Assembly: GCF_016009175.1 (NCBI RefSeq)
Contig: NZ_JADUCM010000012.1
Span: 83,841 to 147,840, forward strand
DNA from: Pseudomonas alkylphenolica
Lineage (GTDB): Bacteria > Pseudomonadota > Gammaproteobacteria > Pseudomonadales > Pseudomonadaceae
Length of the DNA stretch: 64,000 nt
Direction of reading: 5' to 3'
How positions within the stretch are numbered: position 1 is the stretch's first letter; each line of letters starts with the position of its first letter. Below, one piece after another: positions 11,111-22,345 of this stretch. A program made the translations under genes and the position numbers. Under the pieces are notes generated by a model. The model saw nothing but the letters and a program-made list of their open reading frames with translations, did not search any database and was not told the origin of the DNA.

Positions 11111-11587
11111 ATGAGTGAGACTCCATTACTGGCCAAGGCCGAGCGTTTTCTTTCTGCTTTGCCTCATTGCCAGCTATTACAGATGCAGGTGCATCATGCC
11201 GATGCCGAAGGTATGACGCTGGTATTGCCTTATTCGACGCAGATCATCGGTAATCCACACACGGGGGCCATCCATGGTGGCGCGCTCACCACCTTGATGG
11301 ACACCACCTGCGGCATGGCCACGCTGTGCGCGCTGGCGGAGTTTGAAGTCTGCCCGACACTCGATCTGCGTATCGATTACATGCATTCGGCCAAGGCCGG
11401 GCTCGACATATATGGCTATGCCCAGTGTTACCGGGTCACCCGGGATGTGATCTTTACCCGTGGCATGGCCTATCAGGACGATCGCGAGCAGCCGATTGCC
11501 CAGGTGGTTGGCACCTTCATGCGCCTGGGCAAAGGGGTCAAGGGCGGCCTGAATTTTGGCAACAGCCTCAAGGAGCGTAACCAATGA
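11111..11587 (+). CDS. PaaI/YigI-type hotdog thioesterase (first of a pair)
   Basis: A 158-residue single-domain hotdog-fold acyl-CoA thioesterase. The active-site region is seen in GNPHTGAIHGGALTTLMDTTCGMA, where the HGG and the following acidic residue are characteristic of the PaaI branch, and later in TLDLRIDYMHSAKAG. The ATG at 11111 was preferred over one 12 codons upstream because the conserved domain begins after it. It overlaps the next gene by four bases (ATGA), so two hotdog proteins are made together, perhaps as a hetero-oligomer. Confidence 0.85.
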   Translation: MSETPLLAKAERFLSALPHCQLLQMQVHHADAEGMTLVLPYSTQIIGNPHTGAIHGGALTTLMDTTCGMATLCALAEFEVCPTLDLRIDYMHSAKAGLDIYGYAQCYRVTRDVIFTRGMAYQDDREQPIAQVVGTFMRLGKGVKGGLNFGNSLKERNQ

Positions 11588-12045
11588 TTCCGCCCGAAGT
11601 TCACCGGCAACTGCGCGAGGCTCATGCCGAAGGCAACTATCAGCCACTCCTGCAGCTTATTCCCTACGCCGGGCTGATCGGTATCGAGTGCAGGCGTGAT
11701 GGCGATGACTTGCTGTTCAGTCTCCCGGCCAACAAGCACAACATTGGCAATCCGTTGCTGCCGGCCATACATGGCGGGGTGATCGCCGGGTTCATGGAGC
11801 TGTCGGCAGCGCTGTACCTGATGATTTTCAGCGAAAGTGCAACGGTGCCGAAAATCATCGATTTTTCCATCGATTACCTGCGGGCCGGGCGCTTTTGCGA
11901 CACCTACGCGCGCTGCCAGCTCTGGCGCCAGGGGCGGCGGGTGACCAACGTGGCGATTACCGCCTGGCAGGGCAGTGAACAAGAGCCGATTGCCACGGCC
12001 CGTGCGCATTTCAAGATCGAAGAACTGCCTGCACCCTTGAAATAA
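11584..12045 (+). CDS. PaaI-type hotdog thioesterase (second of a pair)
   Basis: A 153-residue hotdog protein related to the preceding one: GNPLLPAIHGGVIAGFMELSAALYL carries the HGG motif and an acidic residue (E) in the catalytic helix, followed by IIDFSIDYLRAGR. Translationally coupled to its neighbour by an ATGA overlap. The substrate is unknown; the tandem suggests either complementary specificities or a mixed oligomer. Its last codons contain the -35 element of the htpG heat-shock promoter. Confidence 0.85.
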   Translation: MIPPEVHRQLREAHAEGNYQPLLQLIPYAGLIGIECRRDGDDLLFSLPANKHNIGNPLLPAIHGGVIAGFMELSAALYLMIFSESATVPKIIDFSIDYLRAGRFCDTYARCQLWRQGRRVTNVAITAWQGSEQEPIATARAHFKIEELPAPLK

Positions 12046-12063
12046 CGTCTCAAGCCCCCATCT
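12036..12063 (+). promoter_or_regulatory. Sigma-32 (RpoH) promoter of htpG
   Basis: CTTGAAA (12036-12042), 12 bases, then CCCCCATCT (12055-12063) matches the heat-shock consensus CTTGAAA-N11-16-CCCCATnT essentially perfectly. It overlaps the end of the upstream thioesterase gene and sits about 85 bases before the htpG start. Confidence 0.85.
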
Positions 12064-12148
12064 GCTAGTCATCCCGCCGTGAAAGCAGGCTGTGTCGTAG
12101 ACCCGCCTGCCGAGCGAAAACTGCCATCAGATCGGAGTGTTGAAGACC

Positions 12149-14053
12149 ATGAGTGTGGAAACTCAAAAAGAAACCCTGGGCTTCCAGACCGAGGTAAAGC
12201 AACTGCTGCACCTCATGATCCATTCCCTGTACTCGAACAAGGAAATCTTCCTTCGTGAACTGATTTCCAACGCATCCGACGCTGTCGACAAGCTGCGTTT
12301 CGAGGCCTTGGCCAAACCTGAATTGCTGGAAGGTGGCGCCGAGCTGAAAATTCGCGTCAGCTTCGATAAAGACGCCAACACTGTCACCCTCGAAGACAAC
12401 GGCATCGGTATGAGCCGTGAGGACGTCATTACTCACCTGGGGACCATCGCCAAGTCCGGCACTGCCGACTTCATGAAGAACCTCACCGGTGACCAGAAGA
12501 AAGACTCGCACCTGATCGGTCAGTTCGGCGTGGGCTTCTACTCGGCCTTCATCGTCGCCGACAAGGTCGACGTGTTCAGCCGTCGTGCCGGCGCTCCGGC
12601 AGCCGAAGGCGTGCACTGGTCGTCCAAGGGCGAAGGCGATTTCGAAGTCGCCACCGTCGACAAGGCCGACCGTGGTACCCGCATCGTTCTGCACCTGAAA
12701 AAGGGTGAAGAAGAGTTTGCTGACGGCTGGCGCCTGCGCAACATCATCAAGAAGTACTCCGACCACATCGCCCTGCCGATCGAACTGCCAAAACAGGTCG
12801 AAGCCGTTGAAGGCGAAGAAAAGCCTGCTGAAGAATGGGAAACCGTCAACCGTGCCAGTGCGCTGTGGACCCGTCCGCGCACCGAAATCAAGGACGAGGA
12901 ATACCAGGAGTTCTACAAGCACATCGGTCACGACTTCGAGAACCCGCTGGCCTGGAGTCACAACAAGGTCGAAGGCAAGCTCGAGTACAACTCGCTGCTG
13001 TATGTACCGGCACGTGCGCCATTCGACCTGTACCAGCGTGAAGCGCCACGCGGCCTGAAGCTGTATGTGCAGCGTGTGTTCGTCATGGACCAGGCTGAGT
13101 CGTTCCTGCCGCTGTACCTGCGCTTCATCAAGGGTGTGGTTGACTCCAACGACCTGTCGTTGAACGTCTCCCGCGAAATCCTGCAGAAAGACCCGATCAT
13201 CGACTCGATGAAATCGGCGCTGACCAAGCGCGTACTGGACATGCTCGAGAAGCTGGCCAAAAACGAGCCTGAGCAGTACAAGGGCTTCTGGAAGAACTTC
13301 GGTCAGGTGATGAAAGAAGGCCCGGCCGAAGACTTCGCCAACAAAGAGAAGATTGCCGGCCTGCTGCGCTTTGCCTCCACCAGCGACGACAGCGGCGAGC
13401 AGAGCGTATCGCTGGCTGACTACCTGGCACGCGCCAAGGAAGGCCAGGACAAGATCTACTTCCTCACCGGCGAATCGTACGCGCAGGTCAAGAACAGCCC
13501 GCACCTGGAAGTCTTCCGCAAGAAAGGCATCGAAGTGCTGCTGCTGACCGACCGTATCGACGAGTGGCTGATGAGCTACCTGAGCGAGTTCGACGGCAAG
13601 AACTTCGTCGACGTCGCCCGTGGTGATCTGGATCTGGGCAAGTTGGACTCTGAAGAGGACAAAAAGGCCCAGGAAGAAGTCGCCAAGGAAAAAGAAGGCC
13701 TGGTCGAGCGCCTGAAGGCCGCACTGGGTGAAAGCGTCAGCGAAGTGCGGGTATCGCACCGTCTGACCGACTCGCCAGCGATCCTGGCCATTGGTGAGCA
13801 GGACCTGGGCTTGCAGATGCGCCAGATCCTCGAAGCCAGCGGGCAGAAGGTGCCGGACTCCAAGCCGATCTTCGAGTTCAACCCTGGTCACCCGCTGATC
13901 GAAAAACTGGACAACGAGCAGAGCGAAGACCGTTTCGCCGACTTCTCGCACATCCTCTTCGATCAGGCTGCACTGGCGGCAGGGGACAGCTTGAAAGACC
14001 CGGCGGCGTACGTTCGTCGCCTGAACAAGCTGCTGGTCGAATTGTCGGCTTAA
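12149..14053 (+). CDS. htpG: Molecular chaperone HtpG (Hsp90)
   Basis: Bacterial Hsp90, a homodimeric ATP-driven chaperone in the cytoplasm. The GHKL ATPase motifs are present: [15 protein letters not shown] (ATP/Mg site), EDNGIGMS and [11 protein letters not shown] in residues 25-130. The middle domain follows, with the dimerisation domain at the C-terminus. Length 634 residues from the ATG at 12149, chosen because family members begin [13 protein letters not shown]; a GTG four codons upstream is possible but overlaps the GGAG site. It is followed by a strong terminator. Confidence 0.97.
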   Translation: MSVETQKETLGFQTEVKQLLHLMIHSLYSNKEIFLRELISNASDAVDKLRFEALAKPELLEGGAELKIRVSFDKDANTVTLEDNGIGMSREDVITHLGTIAKSGTADFMKNLTGDQKKDSHLIGQFGVGFYSAFIVADKVDVFSRRAGAPAAEGVHWSSKGEGDFEVATVDKADRGTRIVLHLKKGEEEFADGWRLRNIIKKYSDHIALPIELPKQVEAVEGEEKPAEEWETVNRASALWTRPRTEIKDEEYQEFYKHIGHDFENPLAWSHNKVEGKLEYNSLLYVPARAPFDLYQREAPRGLKLYVQRVFVMDQAESFLPLYLRFIKGVVDSNDLSLNVSREILQKDPIIDSMKSALTKRVLDMLEKLAKNEPEQYKGFWKNFGQVMKEGPAEDFANKEKIAGLLRFASTSDDSGEQSVSLADYLARAKEGQDKIYFLTGESYAQVKNSPHLEVFRKKGIEVLLLTDRIDEWLMSYLSEFDGKNFVDVARGDLDLGKLDSEEDKKAQEEVAKEKEGLVERLKAALGESVSEVRVSHRLTDSPAILAIGEQDLGLQMRQILEASGQKVPDSKPIFEFNPGHPLIEKLDNEQSEDRFADFSHILFDQAALAAGDSLKDPAAYVRRLNKLLVELSA

Positions 14054-14064
14054 GTAGAGTCAGG

Positions 14065-14090
14065 AAAGCCCGCTTCGGCGGGCTTTTTTC
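14065..14090 (+). terminator. Rho-independent terminator after htpG
   Basis: AAGCCCGC-TTCG-GCGGGCTT hairpin followed by a T-run. Confidence 0.95.
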
Positions 14091-14111
14091 ATGGTGCAAG
14101 GAGAGGACTGC

Positions 14112-14837
14112 ATGAGCAAGGTTACCGTTGAGTCGCTGGTCTATCATGTTGCCGGCAAAGCCTATGAGAGTCGTTTGTTCTACACCCAGGGTGCCAAGGA
14201 GCAGCCTGGCTTGCTGATGGCGCCGAACTGGATGGGGGTCGGCGAAGGCGCCGAGCGCATTGCCAAGGACGTGGCTGCCCAGGGTTATGTGGTGTTGCTG
14301 GCCGATATCTATGGGCAGACCCTGCGACCGTCCAACATGGACGAAGCGGGGGCTGCGATGATGCCGCTGAAGGATGATCGGGTCGAACTGCGCAAACGCA
14401 TGAAAGCGGCGCTGGACCAGTTGCTCGGTCAATCGAAAGCGGTGCTGGAGCCCGGCAAGCTGGGCACCTTTGGCTTCTGCTTCGGTGGCTGCTGCGCCCT
14501 GGAGCTGGCGCGTGAGGACGCTCGCCTGCAGGCGGCCGTGTCGTTCCACGGCACCCTTGATTCGCCGCTACCTGCCCAGGAAGGCAAGACCAAGGCGTCG
14601 ATGCTGGTGCTGCATGGCGCGGCTGACCCGTTCGTGCCCAAGGAGCAGCTGCCGGCCTTCGAAGCCGAGATGGATACTGCCAAGGTCGATTGGCAGTTGA
14701 TCAGCTATGGCGGCGCGGTGCATTCGTTCACCGATACCGCAGCCAATATTCCCGGCAAGATGAAGTACGACGCAAGGACCGCCAAGCGCGCGTTCCGGGC
14801 GATGTACAACTTGCTGGATGAAGTGTTCCAGCGCTAA
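14112..14837 (+). CDS. Dienelactone hydrolase family protein
   Basis: A 241-residue alpha/beta hydrolase. The nucleophile is a cysteine, C123, in FGFCFGGCCALEL, exactly as in dienelactone hydrolase; the acid/histidine partners fit VLHGAADPFVP and GGAVHSFTD. DLH-family enzymes open lactones such as 4-carboxymethylenebutenolide, but many homologues have unknown substrates. No aromatic degradation genes lie nearby, so a specific pathway cannot be inferred. The ATG at 14112 has an AGGAGAGGA site; seven extra upstream codons overlap the htpG terminator and were excluded. Confidence 0.87.
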   Translation: MSKVTVESLVYHVAGKAYESRLFYTQGAKEQPGLLMAPNWMGVGEGAERIAKDVAAQGYVVLLADIYGQTLRPSNMDEAGAAMMPLKDDRVELRKRMKAALDQLLGQSKAVLEPGKLGTFGFCFGGCCALELAREDARLQAAVSFHGTLDSPLPAQEGKTKASMLVLHGAADPFVPKEQLPAFEAEMDTAKVDWQLISYGGAVHSFTDTAANIPGKMKYDARTAKRAFRAMYNLLDEVFQR

Positions 14838-14839
14838 CG

Positions 14840-14949
14840 GTGGGAGCTGGCGTAGCCTGCGATCAAGCGCGCAGCGGTCGCAGATACTTGCAGTCGATAT
14901 GGGCCTCGGGGCGGCTACGCAGCCCATCGCAGGCTGCGCCAGCTCCTAC
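14840..14949. repeat. Pair of inverted REP-like palindromic elements
   Basis: 24-base arms at 14840-14863 and 14926-14949 are near-perfect inverted copies of the GTAGGAGCTGGCGCAGCC type that is scattered in Pseudomonas genomes. They lie in the convergent gap between the dienelactone hydrolase and pirin genes, the usual location for such elements. Confidence 0.85.
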
Positions 14950-14976
14950 GGTTAACCCGCAGACACGCAGTTGCTC

Positions 14977-15843
14977 CTACGGCGTGGGCAACTCGATCCG
15001 TTCGCTTTCCCCCGGTACCGTCGGCCAGTCACCGGCTGCCCAGCGCGCCCGCGCCTGATCGATCAACGCCGGGTCGCTGGCAACGAAGTTCCAGTTCATC
15101 CGCCGTGGCCCGTCCAGTGGCGCGCCACCGAACAGCACCAGCTGGCTCTCGCTGTCGGCAGACAGGCTCATTTCCTCCCCCTCAGGCAGCACCACCAGGC
15201 TGTGGGGTTCGACGGCTTCGTCGTTAAGGCTGACTTCACCGTCCAGCACATACAGCGCGCGCTCGGCATGTTCGTTGGGGATGTTCAGCGTGGTAGCCAC
15301 TTGCATCTGCACCAAGGCATAGAGCGTCGGTGACAGCACTGGCACTGGCGACTGCAGGCAAAAGCCGTTGCCGGCGATCAGGCGGATGCTCACGCCCAGG
15401 TTGTCGCTCGCCGGCAGGCTGGCGGCCGGGTGATGGCTGTAGTGACTGTCACCTTGCTCGGCGTCCTTGGGTGAAGCCAGCCAGACTTGCAGGCCGTGCA
15501 GTCGCGAACCGCTGGCCAACAGGTCGGCGGGGGTTCGTTCGACGTGCGCGACGCCGCGTCCGGCGGTCATCCAGCTGACGTCTCCCGGCTTTACCCGTTG
15601 ATCGGAGCCCAGGCTGTCCTTGTGCAGCAGCTCACCTTCAAACAGGAAGGTGAGGGTGGACAGGCCGATGTGCGGGTGCTGGCGGATGTTCACGCCGTTG
15701 CCGGGGGCATAATCGGTTTCCAGCATGTGATCGAAGAACACGAATGGCCCGACACTGCGGCATAGTGCTGATGGCAACGGGCGCAGTATCGGTTGGCCCT
15801 CGACAGATTCTGCGCGGGGGCGGATGACCAGTGGATTGCTCAC
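14977..15843 (-). CDS. Pirin family protein
   Basis: A 288-residue bicupin protein. The N-terminal pirin domain contains GPFVFFDHML and the metal-binding set in RQHPHIGLSTLTFLFEGELLHKDSLG, followed by the C-terminal pirin cupin (ALYVLDGEVSLND). Pirins bind Fe(II); some act as quercetinases or redox co-regulators. I prefer the GTG at 15843 because it is preceded by GGAG at optimal spacing, whereas the ATG 12 codons upstream (15879) has no site. Divergent from the exported amidohydrolase at 15959. Confidence 0.85.
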   Translation of the reverse strand: MSNPLVIRPRAESVEGQPILRPLPSALCRSVGPFVFFDHMLETDYAPGNGVNIRQHPHIGLSTLTFLFEGELLHKDSLGSDQRVKPGDVSWMTAGRGVAHVERTPADLLASGSRLHGLQVWLASPKDAEQGDSHYSHHPAASLPASDNLGVSIRLIAGNGFCLQSPVPVLSPTLYALVQMQVATTLNIPNEHAERALYVLDGEVSLNDEAVEPHSLVVLPEGEEMSLSADSESQLVLFGGAPLDGPRRMNWNFVASDPALIDQARARWAAGDWPTVPGESERIELPTP

Positions 15844-15958
15844 GGCGGGCTCCAGGCCTGGGAAGAATGCCTTGAGCATAACCTGTTACAGGTTTGCCCT
15901 GAACTGCCTCGGTGCCTGACCGGTCTACCCTGTCTGAATCGCCAGGAAGGAGTACGCC

Positions 15959-16966
15959 ATGTTGGCCAGGCATCTGGGCTGGATCGTGTTGATGGGCCTG
16001 ACCCTGCAAAGCGTGCAGGCGCGTGAGTACCATTACAGCGATGCACACCTGCACTATGTGGACTTCTTTCAGGAAAGCGAGGGTATGCAGGCGCTGCTCA
16101 AGGCGATGGATACGGCGCGTATTGACCAGTCGATGATTTCCGGCATCCCGGTCGCGAAGAAATGGCATGAGGACGAACCCAAACGCCCGCGCTACTACGC
16201 CGGCGATGACGCCGACGCCTATTGGTACAGCGCGACCGATGTGTATGTCGCTGCGGCCCTGGAAAAGCTCGAGCCTGCGCAACGCCGGCGCTTTCACCCG
16301 TTCCTGACGGGCTTCAATCCGGTCGACAAGAATGCCGTAAGCCATATCGAACGCATGCTCGAACTGTATCCCGGGCTCTGGCAGGGCATTGGCGAAGTGT
16401 TCACCCGGCATGACGACCTGACGGCCTTGACCACTGGCGACACGCCGCGGGCCAACAACGAAGCCATGACCCGCATCTATCACCTGGCCGCCGAGCAAGA
16501 CCTGCCGGTGTTGATCCATTCCAACATCACCTCCAAGCGCGAACGCAATCCGTTGTACCTGGCCGAAATTGAAACACCGTTGCGCAACCATCCACATACG
16601 CGTTTCATCTGGGCCCATGCCGGAACCAGCATGGAAATCCATCGGCACCAGGTTCAGCTGGATTTTTTGCTGCCGACCCTGGCGCGCCTGCTTGAGGATT
16701 ACCCCAACCTGTACATCGACCTGTCCTGGAGCGTCCTGCAGCCGTATCTGACGGATGAGCAGGGCAAACCCAGGGCGCAGTGGGTGGCGCTGGTCAAACG
16801 CTTCCCGACGCGCTTCATGCTCGGTTCTGATGTGGTTGGGCGTTTCGACAGCCTTGGCGAGCAGTTGCATGGATTCGATGTGTTTCTTGATGCTTTGCCG
16901 ACGGAGGTTGCGCAGCAGGTCGCCCGCGACAACTTCCTTGCCGTTTTGCCCAAGGCTCATCAATGA
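15959..16966 (+). CDS. Exported amidohydrolase-2 family metal-dependent hydrolase
   Basis: A 335-residue TIM-barrel hydrolase of the amidohydrolase 2 group (decarboxylase/lactonase relatives). An N-terminal signal peptide, MLARHLGWIVLMGLTLQSVQA, is followed directly by the metal motif DAHLHYVDFF. Other likely metal or catalytic residues are in LIHSNI, FIWAHAGTS (His) and MLGSDVVGRF (Asp). Most members are cytosolic, so periplasmic export is noteworthy. An AGGAAGGAG site precedes the ATG. It ends 67 bases before a second exported protein, whose Pho box begins just after this stop codon. Confidence 0.82.
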   Translation: MLARHLGWIVLMGLTLQSVQAREYHYSDAHLHYVDFFQESEGMQALLKAMDTARIDQSMISGIPVAKKWHEDEPKRPRYYAGDDADAYWYSATDVYVAAALEKLEPAQRRRFHPFLTGFNPVDKNAVSHIERMLELYPGLWQGIGEVFTRHDDLTALTTGDTPRANNEAMTRIYHLAAEQDLPVLIHSNITSKRERNPLYLAEIETPLRNHPHTRFIWAHAGTSMEIHRHQVQLDFLLPTLARLLEDYPNLYIDLSWSVLQPYLTDEQGKPRAQWVALVKRFPTRFMLGSDVVGRFDSLGEQLHGFDVFLDALPTEVAQQVARDNFLAVLPKAHQ

Positions 16967-16971
16967 CAGGA

Positions 16972-17000
16972 CTGTCATCAACCTGTCATGCCAACGTCAT
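16972..17000 (+). promoter_or_regulatory. Pho box upstream of the DUF3859 gene
   Basis: CTGTCAT at 16972-16978 and again at 16983-16989 form two perfect PhoB half-sites with the canonical 11-base pitch, and a third degenerate copy (ACGTCAT, 16994-17000) is in phase. An inverted copy (ATGACAG, 16963-16969) overlaps the upstream stop codon. This predicts phosphate-starvation control of 17034-17498. Confidence 0.7.
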
Positions 17001-17033
17001 AGCCTGCCGCCATCAATCGAGATGGAGTGCGCC

Positions 17034-17498
17034 ATGTTTTTCAGTCGTTTCAGTGCAGTGTGCGGGCTTATGCTGGTCAGTGGCCTGGCCAGTGCCGAGG
17101 TCCGGGTCGACGGCCCGGTCGAGTACGGTCTGTTCGAGACGCGTCACGAGAACTTCCAGCCGGGCGAGCGGGTGTTGACCCAAAGCAACCAGACCCTCAA
17201 GCACACCGATGAGATTCCGGCACGCCTGGGCAGCAAGTTCGGTATGCGCTATCGCCTGCAAGGCAAGGTGGCCGACGACACGCCACTGACCCTGCTGTAC
17301 TTCACGCCGGGCGTACAGACGCCGGATGGCAAGCGTCATGACAAGTTTGAAGTAGTGCAGAAGCTGGTGCCGGGTGCGGCACAGGACGTGATGGCCTTCG
17401 AATTCACCGAAAACCACGAGGTGGTACCAGGCCAATGGCACTTCATGGTGTTCCAGGGCGATCGTTTGCTCGCCGAGCAGCGCTTTACGGTGCGCTGA
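17034..17498 (+). CDS. Exported DUF3859 domain protein
   Basis: A 154-residue protein with a signal peptide (FSRFSAVCGLMLVSGLASA, cleavage before EVRVDG). The mature part, beginning with VRVDGPVEYGLFETR, is all-beta in character and matches the DUF3859 family; function unknown. The ATG at 17034 has GGAG seven bases upstream; an in-frame ATG four codons earlier would remove that site. A Pho box sits 34-62 bases upstream. A bidirectional terminator follows. A periplasmic binding or protective role is only a guess. Confidence 0.82.
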   Translation: MFFSRFSAVCGLMLVSGLASAEVRVDGPVEYGLFETRHENFQPGERVLTQSNQTLKHTDEIPARLGSKFGMRYRLQGKVADDTPLTLLYFTPGVQTPDGKRHDKFEVVQKLVPGAAQDVMAFEFTENHEVVPGQWHFMVFQGDRLLAEQRFTVR

Positions 17499-17522
17499 GC
17501 CGGGGCCCTTCTACCGCATACA

Positions 17523-17554
17523 AAAACGCCCCGAACCAGTCGGGGCGTTTTCAT
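17523..17554. terminator. Bidirectional terminator between DUF3859 gene and fabB
   Basis: AAAACGCCCCGA-ACCAG-TCGGGGCGTTTT is a perfect 12-bp stem with A and T runs on both sides. Confidence 0.95.
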
Positions 17555-17570
17555 TGTAAGGGGCCGGCCC

Positions 17571-18791
17571 TTACTTGCCAGCCCAGCGCTTGAGCACCAG
17601 GGTGGCGTTGGTGCCGCCGAAACCGAAGCTGTTGCTCATCACGGTGTCGATCTTGGCATTTTCGCGGGTTTGCAGCAGAACTGGCAGGTCGGCCACTTCC
17701 GGGTCCAGTTCGTCGATGTTGGCGGAACCGGCAATGAAGTTGCCTTCCATCATCAACATGCAGTAGATCGCTTCGTGAACGCCGGCAGCGCCCAGGGAGT
17801 GACCCGACAGGCTCTTGGTCGAGCTGATGGCAGGTGCCTTGTCGCCGAACACTTCACGCACACCTTTCATTTCCGCAACGTCGCCGACCGGAGTCGAGGT
17901 GCCGTGGGTGTTCAGGTAGTCGATCGGGGTGTCGACGGTGGACAGCGCCTGCTGCATGCAGCGGATGGCGCCTTCGCCGCTCGGGGCAACCATGTCGTAG
18001 CCGTCGGAAGTCGCGCCGTAGCCGACGATTTCGGCGTAGATTTTCGCGCCACGGGCCAGAGCGTGCTCCAGTTCCTCGACCACGACCATGCCACCACCGC
18101 CAGCGATGACGAAACCGTCACGGTCGGCGTCGTAGGCGCGGGAGGCTTTTTCCGGGGTGTCGTTGCGCTTGCTGGACAAGGCGCCCATGGCGTCGAACAG
18201 GAACGACTGGCTCCAGTGCTCTTCTTCACCGCCACCGGCGAAGACGATGTCCTGCTTGCCCATCTGGATCTGTTCCATCGCGGTGCCGATGCAGTGCGCG
18301 CTGGTGGCGCAAGCGGAAGCGATGGAGTAGTTCAGGCCCTTGATCTTGAACGGCGTAGCCAGGCACGCCGAAACGGTGCTGCTCATGGTCCGGGTGACGC
18401 GGTATGGGCCGACGCGCTTGACGCCTTTTTCGCGCAGGATGTCCAGCGCTTCCATCTGGTTCAGGGTCGATGCGCCGCCAGAGCCTGCAATCAGGCCGGT
18501 ACGCGGGTTCGACACCTGTTCTTCGGTCAGGCCCGAGTCCTTGATCGCGTCGGCCATTGCCAGGTAGGCGTAGGCAGCTGCGTGACCAACGAAACGGTAG
18601 ATCTTGCGATCGATCAGTTCTTCGAGGTTGAGGTCAATGGAGCCGGAAACCTGGCTACGCAGACCCATTTCGGCATATTCCGGGTTGAATCGGATGCCAG
18701 GGCGGCTTGCACGCAGGTTGGCGGAGACGGTCTCTTTGTCATTGCCCAGGCACGAAACGATGCCCAGACCAGTGATAACGACGCGGCGCAT
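17571..18791 (-). CDS. fabB: 3-oxoacyl-ACP synthase I
   Basis: Beta-ketoacyl-ACP synthase I, which elongates the cis-unsaturated intermediates made by FabA and is required for unsaturated fatty acids. The catalytic cysteine is C161 in [12 protein letters not shown]; the two histidines lie in [13 protein letters not shown] and [11 protein letters not shown]; the glycine-rich C-terminus reads [13 protein letters not shown]. Length 406 residues is typical. It starts 11 bases downstream of fabA, forming the fabA-fabB operon. Confidence 0.97.
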   Translation of the reverse strand: MRRVVITGLGIVSCLGNDKETVSANLRASRPGIRFNPEYAEMGLRSQVSGSIDLNLEELIDRKIYRFVGHAAAYAYLAMADAIKDSGLTEEQVSNPRTGLIAGSGGASTLNQMEALDILREKGVKRVGPYRVTRTMSSTVSACLATPFKIKGLNYSIASACATSAHCIGTAMEQIQMGKQDIVFAGGGEEEHWSQSFLFDAMGALSSKRNDTPEKASRAYDADRDGFVIAGGGGMVVVEELEHALARGAKIYAEIVGYGATSDGYDMVAPSGEGAIRCMQQALSTVDTPIDYLNTHGTSTPVGDVAEMKGVREVFGDKAPAISSTKSLSGHSLGAAGVHEAIYCMLMMEGNFIAGSANIDELDPEVADLPVLLQTRENAKIDTVMSNSFGFGGTNATLVLKRWAGK

Positions 18792-18802
18792 GCGGATAAC
18801 CC

Positions 18803-19318
18803 TTAGAAATTGTCAGTGGAGGTGAATACGCCGACCCGGAGGCCTTCGGCGGTGTAGATCTCGCGACCGTCGACACTGACCGAACCATCGGCGATAGCCA
18901 TGTTCAGCTTGCCCTTCAGGACGCGCTTGATATGGATGTTGTACGTAACTTTCTTGGCGGTAGGCAGTACCTGGCCAAAGAATTTGACCTCGCCCGAACC
19001 CAGGGCGCGGCCGCGACCTGGCAGGCCTTGCCAGCCCAGGAAGAAGCCAACCAGTTGCCACATGGCGTCGAGGCCCAGGCAGCCTGGCATCACCGGATCA
19101 CCCTCGAAGTGGCAGGCGAAGAACCACAGGTCAGGGGTGATATCCAGCTCGGCGACCAATTCACCTTTGCCGTACTTGCCACCCTCGGCGCTGATATGGG
19201 TGATGCGATCCACCATCAGCATGTTAGGGGCGGGCAGTTGCGCGTTACCTGGGCCGAACAGCTCACCGCGACTGCAGCGCAGCAGGTCTTCCCGAGTAAA
19301 GGCGTTTTGTTTGGTCAT
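18803..19318 (-). CDS. fabA: 3-hydroxydecanoyl-ACP dehydratase/isomerase
   Basis: Bifunctional dehydratase/isomerase that introduces the cis double bond at the C10 stage of fatty acid synthesis. A 171-residue hotdog protein with the catalytic pair H70 ([14 protein letters not shown]) and D84 ([10 protein letters not shown]) at the same numbers as in E. coli FabA. First gene of fabA-fabB, with a DesT/FabR-like palindrome about 133 bases upstream. Confidence 0.98.
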   Translation of the reverse strand: MTKQNAFTREDLLRCSRGELFGPGNAQLPAPNMLMVDRITHISAEGGKYGKGELVAELDITPDLWFFACHFEGDPVMPGCLGLDAMWQLVGFFLGWQGLPGRGRALGSGEVKFFGQVLPTAKKVTYNIHIKRVLKGKLNMAIADGSVSVDGREIYTAEGLRVGVFTSTDNF

Positions 19319-19450
19319 GCGAGCTCCTCAATAGTCCCCGTGTGGCAGGGGGCAAACCTTCCCGGCCGACCCAAAGCGCGTGTGCTTGGGGCGGCAGCCT
19401 ACACATAGACTATTGCGTTGTAGTGAAAGTCACAGCGCACGGGGCAAAGA

Positions 19451-19466
19451 AGTACACTTGTGCACT
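19451..19466. promoter_or_regulatory. DesT/FabR-like operator upstream of fabA
   Basis: AGTACACTTGTGCACT is a near-perfect palindrome (14 of 16 positions symmetric) that resembles the TetR-family DesT and FabR operators controlling fabA/fabB in gamma-proteobacteria. Its location in the fabA upstream region supports a lipid-sensing repressor site. Confidence 0.55.
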
Positions 19467-19529
19467 GAAATTTTATTTTCAGGCCTTTCGAGTGGCCTGT
19501 CCAGCCTCTTAGACTGCCGCAATTTCAGA

Positions 19530-21451
<1,922 letters not shown>

Positions 21452-21455
<4 letters not shown>

Positions 21456-22345
21456 GGTCTGCGTTCTCCTTCTGCCAAGGCCAGGGCGGCGCCTTCAGGG
21501 TCAATGGCGTCGATGCCCAGCGCACGGGCAACCTGCTGGTTGCCGACAACACTGAAATGCTCGGGGTACAGGGCGCGCGGCCATCTGCCGGGCGGTTGGT
21601 CAAGTAGCCGGTCAAGTACCGCCAGCCAGTCCTCCTGGTTGCTCAAGGTGCTGGCCAGGGCGCCGGCGCGGACAAAGCCTGCGGTGGGGCCAATCAGTGC
21701 TATCTGTTGACCATAGCTGCTGAGCAAAAGGTTTTTGGCTGTTTTGGCGTTGAACAGTTGTGGGTCGTCGAGGCCCAGCAGCACGTCGCTGTTCTGCAGC
21801 AGCGTTTGCAAGGGGCGGTTGTCGCGAAGGTCGGGCCAGGCCGCGGCAACGATTTCCAGGCCCATGGGTTTGGCAGCGCGGCGCAGGTCCTCAAGGAGGA
21901 AGTGGCTGTGTTCGGCATAGAGCACGCCAACCCGGCGTGCCTCGGGCAGCAGGTAGCGGGTCAGACGTAGCTGGCGATCCAGCGGCGGGTCGCTCCACAG
22001 CAGGCTCAAATAAGCAGGGCGCAATTTGCCCAGGCGCTTCTCGGCCTGGACCCGGCTGATGCGCATGGCCAGTGCCGGAGGTCCTGCTGTCTCGCTCAAG
22101 CGCCACTCCAGGCTGCTGCTGTCGAGCAGAATCAGGCGTACGGCCGGGTTCAACCGGGACGGGCGGGCCAGCTCGCTGACCGGGACGAAGTGCACTTTGT
22201 CGGCAGGCCGGCGTTCGCGAAGGGCCTGGACGAACTGCTCGACGCCAGGAGTTTCGCGCTGACCGGTCAGCAGGATCTCACTGGCCGAAAGCATGCCCAG
22301 TGGCAAAAGACAGACCAGCAACAGCCAGCGCCGCAGCCCGCGCAT
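21452..22345 (-). CDS. Periplasmic ABC-type substrate-binding-like protein
   Basis: A 297-residue exported protein with signal peptide [20 protein letters not shown]. The body resembles the ABC_sub_bind (YtgA/tryptophan-binding-like) fold: [32 protein letters not shown] and [17 protein letters not shown] are typical blocks. No permease or ATPase lies nearby. Its start overlaps the stop of the TonB receptor (TGATG) and its end overlaps the kinase start (ATGA). A role as ligand-binding partner of the kinase is more likely than import. Ligand unknown. Confidence 0.75.

Noticed and set aside
16755..17033. 93-codon extension of the DUF3859 protein
   Set aside because: It overlaps the amidohydrolase in another frame and the Pho box. 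A signal peptide with a good binding site begins at 17034.
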